This document shows, one piece after another, positions 1 to 5,022 of a DNA stretch of 5,022 nt. The first letter of the stretch is position 1. Each line of letters opens with the position of its first letter. The stretch lies in NCBI GenBank assembly GCA_038124025.1, contig JAYPBC010000062.1, forward strand, positions 1-5,022, given 5' to 3'. A program made the translations under genes and the position numbers. The notes beneath the pieces are model-generated. The model saw only the letters and a program-made list of their open reading frames with translations, ran no database searches and was not told the DNA's origin. This stretch comes from UBA1275 sp038124025 (GTDB taxonomy: Bacteria > Bacteroidota > Rhodothermia > Balneolales > Balneolaceae).

Positions 1-55
1 ACCCTCGACCTCCTGCGTGACAGGCAGGCGTTCTAACCAACTGAACTACCGGACC
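1..55 (-). tRNA. tRNA-Asp (anticodon GTC), 3' part cut off by window edge
   Basis: Read on the minus strand from base 55, the sequence folds as the 5' part of a tRNA. It has a 7-nt acceptor strand GGTCCGG, then TA, a D-stem GTTC/GAAC around the loop AGTTGGTTA, and an anticodon stem CCTGC/GCAGG around the loop CTGTCAC. The anticodon is GTC (bases 21-19), which reads Asp codons. The variable region AGGTC and the 5' strand of the T-stem (GAGGG) follow, and the window ends at the first base of the T-loop. The rest of the T-arm, the 3' acceptor strand and any CCA lie beyond base 1. The D-arm and anticodon arm closely match other bacterial tRNA-Asp genes. A promoter lies directly upstream at 69-100. 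Confidence 0.96.
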
Positions 56-68
56 CTATAAAGGGCAT

Positions 69-100
69 CAAATATAACTACCAACAGACACAATAGTCAA
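69..100 (-). promoter_or_regulatory. Bacteroidota-type housekeeping promoter for tRNA-Asp
   Basis: On the minus strand, TTG (bases 100-98, within TTGAC) is followed by 21 bases and then TATATTTG (bases 76-69). This is a full match to the TAnnTTTG -7 element known from Bacteroidota, with a -33 TTG at the expected distance. Transcription would start about 5-10 bases downstream, just before the tRNA 5' end at base 55, leaving a very short leader. The element match and its position are seen directly; promoter activity is inferred. Confidence 0.7.
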
Positions 101-168
101 CAGTTTATTTTTTAAGTACCCTTGTTTTATGAAATTATATCCATTACACCGCGGCCTGATATATAATA

Positions 169-741
169 CTATAATAATGCTTCAATGGCTTTTGTTAAAT
201 CCTCACTCTCTGGTTCGACACCTGAGCGGAATCGTCGTTGTAAATTACCCTCTTTGTCAATTAAGAATTTTTCAAAATTCCATCGAATTCCACCCTCAAA
301 ATCTTCATTGGGTTGAGAGGTTAAATAGGTGAACAATGGGTCTTGGTCACTACCTCGAACTGAAACTTTAGATGACATTGGAAATGTAACACCGTAATTA
401 AGTGTGCAAAACTGTTTAATATCTTCTTCCGTACCAGGCTCCTGTCCCATGAAATTATTGGCCGGAAAGCCTAAAACTACGAAGCCTTTGTCATTGTAGG
501 TCTCGTAAATGTTTTGCAAGCCTTCATATTGTGGAGTATAGCCACATTTGGAAGCGACGTTCACAATTAGAAGTACTTTTCCTTTATAAGCACCTAAGGA
601 AAGCTCGTTTCCGTCAATGTCTTGAATTACATAGTCATATAATGTGTTTTGTTCTGTGCTCTTATCTGTACTCATAGTCTCTGTTGGTTGCCCAATGTTT
701 AATGTGATTAAACTGAATAGTAATATTAATAGTGTTTTCAT
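169..741 (-). CDS. gpx: Glutathione peroxidase family protein (thioredoxin-dependent type), N-terminal export/anchor segment
   Basis: Reduces hydrogen peroxide or lipid hydroperoxides through a cysteine thiol. The 190-residue product carries the family motifs: NVASKCGYTPQY with peroxidatic Cys66 (Cys, not selenocysteine), GFPANNFMGQEPG with Gln100, and WNFEKFL with Trp154 and Asn155, giving the complete Cys-Gln-Trp-Asn tetrad. Cys112 in QFCTLNYGVTFPM lies 46 residues after Cys66, the same spacing as the peroxidatic and resolving cysteines of yeast Gpx3, so recycling by thioredoxin rather than glutathione is likely. Residues 1-17 form a Lys-plus-hydrophobic segment (MKTLLILLFSLITL) that suggests Sec export or membrane anchoring. 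There is no lipobox Cys and no clean AxA cleavage site. The core domain starts near residue 33; an in-frame ATG at 673-675 (Met23) would give a cytosolic form of usual length. The gene stands alone, divergent from the next gene, with no clear terminator before the tRNA gene. The family is certain; the location is less so. Confidence 0.95.
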   Translation of the reverse strand: MKTLLILLFSLITLNIGQPTETMSTDKSTEQNTLYDYVIQDIDGNELSLGAYKGKVLLIVNVASKCGYTPQYEGLQNIYETYNDKGFVVLGFPANNFMGQEPGTEEDIKQFCTLNYGVTFPMSSKVSVRGSDQDPLFTYLTSQPNEDFEGGIRWNFEKFLIDKEGNLQRRFRSGVEPESEDLTKAIEALL

Positions 742-806
742 AGTCGTATATAAAATGTTATGCTTAACTTCACTAAAACAAAATTTATATAATTCATTCC
801 TTCAAA
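742..806. promoter_or_regulatory. Divergent intergenic region between gpx and the barrel gene
   Basis: This AT-rich 65-bp gap must hold the start signals for gpx (minus) and probably for the 807 gene (plus). The best minus-strand candidate is AAATTTTG at 786-779, one mismatch from TAnnTTTG, but the nearest upstream TTG motifs are at poor spacings (about 16 or 24 bases). No good TAnnTTTG element is visible on the plus strand. Neither start codon has a clear Shine-Dalgarno sequence. The promoter role is inferred from gene orientation; the exact elements are not resolved. Confidence 0.35.
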
Positions 807-1544
807 ATGACAAAGTTCAAGTTAATTTTTCGCTCACTTTTACTTATTGTTTTAGTTTATAGCTCAAGCCCCCATTTAATAGCTCAAATGTTCAGTGTTG
901 AAAACCAAGAAAAGGAACGCCGAGTATTTAGCTCAAGTATACATCTTGGATACAGTGATGTGAATTTTGAGTATATAGGTGACAGTCGCGCAATTCGCGG
1001 AGATCAATCACTGGAAATGAACCCATCGTTGTTACATGTACAATATAATACCACAGGAGTGAGGTTGCATTTAATTGGAGGCAACACCATTATTGGCAAT
1101 GAGAATGAATCTTTGGTTCGTTTAGGGGTTGAACTAGGTACGCAATCCTATTTACTAAGAAAAAAACGTCTTCAATTTATCATTCCGTTTAGGGTAGAGA
1201 CCGCCATTACAGCCGCTACAAAAGAAGGGTATGGCCAACGTTTTTATCAAACCGCCTTTTCTGGTGGATTTGGTGGCATCATCGCTATGAAGCCAACCGA
1301 TTTTTTCTCTATATACACAGAAGCAACAAAATGGTATGGATTCAGCAATTCAGCAGGTAATTTTTTTGGTGGAAATACCGAGCAATTCAAAACAAAAACC
1401 ACTTTACATTTTAATCGACTATTAAAAGGCCGTGGTGTATATTTTTCTTATGAAACCCTACAACAAGATTTTAATATTGATGGGTTAGACTTTGATTATC
1501 GTTCTATTGTGTCTCTATTTTCAATTGGTGTAGATATACAGTAA
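807..1544 (+). CDS. Exported protein of unknown function, probable outer-membrane beta-barrel
   Basis: I do not recognise this 245-residue protein as a named family. Residues 1-26 look like a Sec signal peptide: basic MTKFKLIFR, a hydrophobic stretch LLLIVLVY, then HLIA before Gln27, so cleavage after Ala26 is likely (a start with Gln is common for exported Bacteroidota proteins). The mature part has no further membrane helix. It shows alternating polar/hydrophobic stretches with aromatic and glycine residues (for example SSIHLGYSDVNFEYIG, LQFIIPFRVETAI, FSGGFGGIIAM, FFSIYTEATKWYGF, VYFSYETL, IVSLFSIGVDIQ), as expected for amphipathic strands of a small barrel of perhaps 8-10 strands. The final residue is Gln, not the aromatic residue of a classical BAM signal, which weakens the barrel call. 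No cysteine is visible. The next gene begins 28 bp downstream on the same strand without a terminator, so the three plus-strand genes may be co-transcribed. Confidence 0.8.
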   Translation: MTKFKLIFRSLLLIVLVYSSSPHLIAQMFSVENQEKERRVFSSSIHLGYSDVNFEYIGDSRAIRGDQSLEMNPSLLHVQYNTTGVRLHLIGGNTIIGNENESLVRLGVELGTQSYLLRKKRLQFIIPFRVETAITAATKEGYGQRFYQTAFSGGFGGIIAMKPTDFFSIYTEATKWYGFSNSAGNFFGGNTEQFKTKTTLHFNRLLKGRGVYFSYETLQQDFNIDGLDFDYRSIVSLFSIGVDIQ

Positions 1545-1560
1545 ACTCGGCCTATAACAT

Positions 1561-1566
1561 GAGGGG
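1561..1566 (+). promoter_or_regulatory. Shine-Dalgarno sequence fixing the GTG start of the 99-residue gene
   Basis: GAGGGG sits 6 bases before the GTG at 1573. This spacing supports GTG as the true start and is the clearest Shine-Dalgarno sequence in the window. The upstream ATG at 1559 runs straight into a stop after five codons and is not a rival start for this frame. Confidence 0.6.
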
Positions 1567-1572
1567 TACGGA

Positions 1573-1872
1573 GTGAAAGCAGAAAAATTATTTCTAGAGT
1601 TAGAACAGCTATTGGAGCAACATGGATACAAAACGCGTAAAGAACGCGGTGGTTTTGTAGGTTCAGACTGTCTGGTTGAAGGTGATAAATTAGTGTTAGT
1701 CAATAAAAATAAACCCATAGAGTCTCAACTTAAGACGCTTGCAACGGTTCTTGCTCAAATTCCCTTAGAGGGCCTATTCATTAAACCAGTAATCAGAAAG
1801 GAACTGCAAAAACTTTGGGACCAGCTACAGCTGAATTCAAATATCCAAGAGAAATGGGGTGATTTAGAGTGA
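1573..1872 (+). CDS. Small protein of unknown function, coupled to the MBL-fold hydrolase gene
   Basis: I do not recognise this 99-residue protein. The start is GTG, supported by GAGGGG six bases upstream. It has no signal peptide or membrane segment, so it is probably cytoplasmic. Residues 3-17 form an amphipathic helix (AEKLFLELEQLLEQH). A short region that looks like beta strands follows (GGFVGSDCLVEGDKLVLVNKNKP, residues 26-48, with the single Cys33). The rest is probably helical (residues 49-62 and 73-87) and ends in KWGDLE. The order helix, strands, helices with GDKLVLVNK in the middle suggests a small compact alpha/beta domain. Its stop codon overlaps the GTG start of the next gene by 4 bp (GTGA), so the two products are probably made in proportion and may act together. 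Codon use resembles its neighbours. That it is a real gene is well supported by start signal, overlap and composition; its function is open. Confidence 0.85.
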   Translation: MKAEKLFLELEQLLEQHGYKTRKERGGFVGSDCLVEGDKLVLVNKNKPIESQLKTLATVLAQIPLEGLFIKPVIRKELQKLWDQLQLNSNIQEKWGDLE

Positions 1873-2627
1873 AGTGCACCATTCTTGGTAGCGGAACATC
1901 AATGGGGGTTCCCGTAGCCGGAGGCTTTTACAAAAAAGGGCTTATTTCAGACTCGCGCAACATCCGAAGTCGATGCTCAGCTTGGGTTCAACAGGATGAT
2001 TTTTCCTTAGTAATTGATGTTGGGCCAGAATTTAGACTCCAAAGCATTTATGCTGGCATAACCCATATTGATGCCGTACTCATTACTCACGAACACATGG
2101 ATCATATTGCAGGAATCGATGATCTTAGGATGTATAATTATGTACAGAAAAACTCAATACCTGTTTATACTACCGCCTCGGCTGCTCAGTCTATTAAAAC
2201 CCGGTTTCATTATCTATTTGGTGCAGAGCGTTATCCTGGCTCTACCCGAATTGATTTCCATAACATAGACAAGCCTGTACAGATAGGCCCGTTCAGCATA
2301 AGCGCCATTCCAGCAAAACACGGTGCACTTGATATAATTGGTTTTAAAATAAACGATTTGTGTTATTTGACAGACGTAAAAGAGCTACCCAAAGAAAGTA
2401 TCACCCTGTTAAAAGACACGAAGGTGCTTATCTTAAGTGCCCTTCGCTGGGAGCCTGAACACCCTACTCACCTATGTATACCCGATGCTGTTGACTTAAT
2501 TACGGGCTTAGGCATTCCTGAAGCGTATCTAATTCATATGAGTGGCCAAACAAAACACAGCTTATCTAACAATAAATTACCCGATCATATAAAACTAGCC
2601 TACGACCAACAAACCATCTATATCTAA
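1869..2627 (+). CDS. Metallo-beta-lactamase-fold hydrolase, PhnP-like
   Basis: A 252-residue metal-dependent hydrolase of the metallo-beta-lactamase superfamily, closest by motif order to PhnP-type phosphodiesterases. It opens with the typical LGSGTSMGVP (residues 6-15), then NIRSRCSAWV and VIDVGPEFR (48-56). The metal-binding THEHMDH follows (His74, His76, Asp78, His79), with IAGIDDLR just after, as in PhnP relatives. Further probable ligands are His151 (PAKHG), Asp169 (YLTDV) and His223 (LIHMS); His201 in HPTHL is also in a conserved region of the family. All core ligands are present, so the enzyme should be active with two metal ions. It has no signal peptide and is cytoplasmic. The GTG start overlaps the preceding stop (GTGA). 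No phosphonate (phn) genes are visible nearby, so the substrate should not be taken as the PhnP cyclic phosphate; a general phosphodiesterase role is the safe reading. Its stop overlaps that of convergent manC by 4 bp. Confidence 0.92.
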   Translation: MKCTILGSGTSMGVPVAGGFYKKGLISDSRNIRSRCSAWVQQDDFSLVIDVGPEFRLQSIYAGITHIDAVLITHEHMDHIAGIDDLRMYNYVQKNSIPVYTTASAAQSIKTRFHYLFGAERYPGSTRIDFHNIDKPVQIGPFSISAIPAKHGALDIIGFKINDLCYLTDVKELPKESITLLKDTKVLILSALRWEPEHPTHLCIPDAVDLITGLGIPEAYLIHMSGQTKHSLSNNKLPDHIKLAYDQQTIYI

Positions 2628-3709
2628 GTAAAACCATTAAATTGATTGCTTGCTTTTAACTGCTCTACCACATCTTTTACTCCCTGGGCATTGTGCAAAT
2701 CACAAATAAGCATCGCCTTTTCTGTTTCTACAACCGCCATATTTTCAACACCTACCAGCGCAATCATTTTTTCACTCTTGGAAAAAATTAAATTATTGTT
2801 TGAATCGACCAAACAGTAATTCAATACTTCTAGTGCATTTGAGTCGTTATCTTTTTCAGATAACTCATATACCGCTGACCAACTTCCTACGTCATTCCAA
2901 CCAAAATCTCCTGGGATTACTTTCACTGATGACGCTTTTTCCATAATTCCGTAGTCGATTGATATGGATTCACAGTCCATATAAAAATCCTTGACTGCTA
3001 CTGCCTCAAACTCGGTACCAAATTCCGTTTTTGCTCGTTGGAGCAGCTCATACATTGCTGGAAGGTGTTCTTGTATTTCCTGAAGAACTCGCGAAGCCTT
3101 CCAAACAAACATACCGCTGTTCCAAAAATAATTTCCCTGCTCTAAAAAGTATTCTGCGGTCTTCTGATCGGGTTTTTCCTTGAAAGCGGTTACCTTAAAG
3201 GCGCGCTCATCTGCTTGATTATTTTGCTCGTTCAGTTCTGCTTCGATATACCCAAAACCGGTTTCGGCAAAACTTGGCTCTATCCCGATAGTAACTAAAT
3301 CATTCCCTTTTTGTGCGACAGATATCGCGCTTTCCAACACATTTGAAAAAGTTTCTGGCTTTGTGATATGATGATCCGCCGGCAAAACAACCATGACCGC
3401 ATCCGGGTCGTGAAATTCAAGAAGGGCTGCTGCTATAGCTACGCATGGTGCCGTATTTTTTGCTACAGGCTCCCCAATTATATTTTTTTGTAATGCCTTA
3501 GGTAACTGCTCTGCAACTATGTCTGTATAACTTTCATTTGTTACCACCATGACTTGTGGTTGAGGAATTAAGCTTGATATTCTCTCAGCAGTATTCTGCA
3601 ACATGGTTCCGCGACCAAAAATCTGATGAAATTGCTTTGGATTGGACTGGGTGCTAAAAGGCCAAAAGCGGGTTCCAAAGCCCCCCGCCATTATTACTGC
3701 GTATACCAT
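2624..3709 (-). CDS. manC: Mannose-1-phosphate guanylyltransferase
   Basis: Makes GDP-mannose from mannose-1-phosphate and GTP in the cytoplasm, the activated sugar for mannose- and fucose-containing surface polysaccharides and glycoproteins. The 361-residue product has the full nucleotidyltransferase signature: AGGFGTRFWPFS with NPKQF (residues 8-27), GEPVAKNTAP (79-88), LPADHHI with Asp112 as probable metal ligand, FGYIE (152-156), FKEKPD (176-181) including the sugar-phosphate-binding EKP, YFWNSGMFVW (194-203), ISIDYGIMEK (249-258) and FGWNDVGSW with Asp273. The length matches single-function enzymes; the C-terminal phosphomannose isomerase domain of the longer (about 480 residue) bifunctional type is absent. 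It starts 19 bp after the histidine kinase stop codon, so it is probably co-transcribed with the two-component system. Its own Shine-Dalgarno sequence is weak (AAAGAAA). The TAG stop overlaps the stop of the convergent hydrolase gene. Confidence 0.97.
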   Translation of the reverse strand: MVYAVIMAGGFGTRFWPFSTQSNPKQFHQIFGRGTMLQNTAERISSLIPQPQVMVVTNESYTDIVAEQLPKALQKNIIGEPVAKNTAPCVAIAAALLEFHDPDAVMVVLPADHHITKPETFSNVLESAISVAQKGNDLVTIGIEPSFAETGFGYIEAELNEQNNQADERAFKVTAFKEKPDQKTAEYFLEQGNYFWNSGMFVWKASRVLQEIQEHLPAMYELLQRAKTEFGTEFEAVAVKDFYMDCESISIDYGIMEKASSVKVIPGDFGWNDVGSWSAVYELSEKDNDSNALEVLNYCLVDSNNNLIFSKSEKMIALVGVENMAVVETEKAMLICDLHNAQGVKDVVEQLKASNQFNGFT

Positions 3710-3728
3710 GATTTTTCTTTGAAAGGTA

Positions 3729-4853
3729 CTACTTTTCCCTTCTTATTTCTGAAAAAGTCTCCTTTCCTTGGCCTTGTACGTTTTCATCTACATCGACCCG
3801 CGTTAAACTTATACTAAACCTTGAACCTTTGTTCGGTTCACTTTTGATTTTAAGAGTTTCCCCGTGAGCTTCAATGATGTGCTTTACAATTGCTAAGCCA
3901 AGGCCCGTGCCTCCGCGTTCTCTGGAGCGAGATTTATCGACCCGAAAAAAACGCTCGGTTACCCGCGGTAAATCCGACTCATCAATTCCGATTCCAGTAT
4001 CCTCGATAGTAAGGGTCATTTTGTCGGGTATTTTGGTTGGTTTAAGCTCTATTCTAACACTGCCTTGCGGAACATTATATTTTATTCCGTTCTCCACCAG
4101 ATTAATCAACACTTGCCGAAGCTGATTTTTATCGGCTCTAATCCTGAGGTTTTGGTCTATTCGTTCGATAAAAAGATTCACTTGCTCTTGCTGCGCCTTA
4201 TACTGCAGACTTTCAACGACCTCACTTATGATATCGAACAAATAAATCTCTTCCATTTCCGATTTTAATTCACCCGTCTCAAGCTTTGAAATCTCCATTA
4301 AATCTTTGGTGAGATAAATAAGCCGGTTTACGTTTCTCATGGCTTTTTGCAAAAACTTTCTGTTTACCTTCTCATCTTCTAGAGCTCCATTCAATAAGGT
4401 TTCAACAAAGCCTTGAATAGCAAATATAGGCGTTTTGAGTTCGTGCGAGATGTCCCCAATAAATTCTTTTCGGTAATTTTCAATACGGTTTAATCGCTGT
4501 ATTTCGCGCTCAACAGTACGATTAGATTTAACGAGCTTTTTTATTACATAATCAAGCTCGTCATTACTTGAGCTGGTTTGGTCGTCCATCTCTTCAAATC
4601 TCTTTTTTGAGATATTTTTAGAGATTCGTTCAAGCATCATAAGGCGTTTATAATCAACCCTATAGTCAATAATAAGGAAGGTCATAAAGCTTAAGAAAAT
4701 CATCGTTGCTGTAGCCACTATACCTTCAATAGTGCTACTGCCCAAATAAACAAAAACCAATACCCACGTAAAAAATCCAATAGGGATGGAACTATAAAGC
4801 GCTTTACGAAACCCTAACTTATATGCTCGTATACCCCCTTTTTTTTTACTCAT
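3729..4853 (-). CDS. Sensor histidine kinase, PhoR-like, two transmembrane helices without a periplasmic domain
   Basis: Membrane kinase that autophosphorylates on His137 and passes the phosphate to the response regulator encoded just upstream. The 374-residue product has two hydrophobic helices (about residues 19-38 and 43-62) joined by only a few residues, so almost nothing is exposed outside. Residues 63-125 form a charged, probably coiled-coil linker with a degenerate HAMP-like look (NDELDYVIKKL). The catalytic core is complete: H-box FIGDISHELKTP (131-142), N-box LVENGIKYN (252-260), G1 DTGIGI (285-290), F-box ERFFRV (300-305) and G2 GGTGLGLAIVKHI (314-326). No PAS or GAF domain fits in the sequence. 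After the ATPase domain there is a hydrophilic tail (352-374). The ATG overlaps the regulator's TGA (ATGA), which indicates translational coupling. Codons 3-7 contain nine A then five G in a row. Resembles PhoR-type kinases of Bacteroidota; the signal sensed is not deducible. Confidence 0.95.
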   Translation of the reverse strand: MSKKKGGIRAYKLGFRKALYSSIPIGFFTWVLVFVYLGSSTIEGIVATATMIFLSFMTFLIIDYRVDYKRLMMLERISKNISKKRFEEMDDQTSSSNDELDYVIKKLVKSNRTVEREIQRLNRIENYRKEFIGDISHELKTPIFAIQGFVETLLNGALEDEKVNRKFLQKAMRNVNRLIYLTKDLMEISKLETGELKSEMEEIYLFDIISEVVESLQYKAQQEQVNLFIERIDQNLRIRADKNQLRQVLINLVENGIKYNVPQGSVRIELKPTKIPDKMTLTIEDTGIGIDESDLPRVTERFFRVDKSRSRERGGTGLGLAIVKHIIEAHGETLKIKSEPNKGSRFSISLTRVDVDENVQGQGKETFSEIRREK

Positions 4854-5022
4854 TCTTTAAATCGATACCCCACACCTTTGACAGTTTCGATGTAATGGTC
4901 TCCCAACTTCTCTCGAATTTTACGCACGTGTACGTCAACTGTTCGGTCTACCACATATATATTGTCTCCCCAAACCTTATTTAAGAGGGTTTGCCGGTCG
5001 AGTACCTTTCCTTTTCTGCTAG
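4850..5022 (-). CDS. Response regulator, OmpR/PhoB family, C-terminal end only
   Basis: The reading frame enters from beyond the right edge and ends at TGA (4852-4850), leaving 56 visible residues. They form the end of a winged-helix DNA-binding domain: GKVLDRQTLLNKVWGD (turn and positioning helix), VVDRTVDVHVRKIREKLGD (recognition helix) and IETVKGVGYRFKE (C-terminal hairpin wing). These are the standard closing motifs of OmpR/PhoB regulators. The receiver domain with its phosphoacceptor Asp is out of view. The TGA overlaps the kinase ATG by 4 bp, so the two make a cognate pair. The family is clear; which subgroup (PhoB, RprY or other) cannot be decided from this fragment. Confidence 0.95.
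   Translation of the reverse strand, partial: SRKGKVLDRQTLLNKVWGDNIYVVDRTVDVHVRKIREKLGDHYIETVKGVGYRFKE

Noticed and set aside
82..103. Direct repeat CAACAG at 82-87 and 98-103
   Set aside because: Only six bases long and overlapping the promoter; expected by chance in a sequence of this composition.
149..154. CCGCGG palindrome downstream of gpx as a possible terminator
   Set aside because: Six perfect bases leave no loop, and no T-run follows in the direction of gpx transcription.
129..332. Plus-strand open frame opposite the 3' end of gpx
   Set aside because: It is antisense to a confidently identified gene, with no ribosome site and no recognisable protein features.
644..862. Plus-strand open frame spanning the gpx 5' end and the barrel gene start
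   Set aside because: It overlaps two better supported genes in other frames, and its composition looks like a read-through of AT-rich intergenic DNA.
1869..2627. Assignment of the hydrolase as a true PhnP of phosphonate breakdown
   Set aside because: Motifs fit the broad family, but no phn genes are visible, and family members without phn context are common; the substrate cannot be named.
3874..4268. Plus-strand open frames inside the kinase gene
   Set aside because: They are antisense shadows of the conserved catalytic domain of the kinase.

Overview
The window looks like an ordinary chromosomal stretch from an AT-rich bacterium of the Bacteroidota or a sister lineage (for example Balneolota). 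Three observations point there. The partial tRNA gene is preceded by a TTG-N21-TATATTTG promoter, which fits the atypical Bacteroidota housekeeping consensus (TTG, about 19-21 bases, TAnnTTTG). The histidine kinase has the H-box and following helix typical of the PhoR-like kinases of this group (TPIFAIQGFVETLLNGALED). Some starts have no clear Shine-Dalgarno sequence. The phylum is an inference; no rRNA gene or long marker is present to settle it.

Layout: the first 55 bases are the 5' part of a tRNA-Asp(GTC) gene on the minus strand, with its promoter just upstream. A minus-strand glutathione-peroxidase-family gene (169-741) with an N-terminal export or anchor segment follows. A 65-bp divergent intergenic region then separates it from a plus-strand run of three genes: an unrecognised exported, probably outer-membrane beta-barrel protein (807-1544), a 99-residue protein of unknown function (1573-1872) and a PhnP-like metallo-beta-lactamase-fold hydrolase (1869-2627). 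The last two overlap by 4 bp (GTGA), so they are probably translationally coupled.

The right half is a minus-strand operon entering from beyond the window: the C-terminal DNA-binding part of an OmpR/PhoB-type response regulator (4850-5022), its histidine kinase (3729-4853, ATGA overlap) and, 19 bp further on, mannose-1-phosphate guanylyltransferase manC (2624-3709). The manC stop codon overlaps the stop codon of the hydrolase gene, so two convergent transcription units meet with no spacer.

The likely biology is thiol-based peroxide defence, an envelope protein of unknown role, a metal-dependent phosphodiesterase-like enzyme with a small partner, and a two-component system co-transcribed with GDP-mannose synthesis for surface polysaccharide or glycoprotein. 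I found no CRISPR array, insertion sequence, prophage or clearly new system. The points most worth a second look are the A9-G5 homopolymer at the start of the kinase gene, the kinase-manC linkage, the coupled small protein and the compact, sensor-less kinase.
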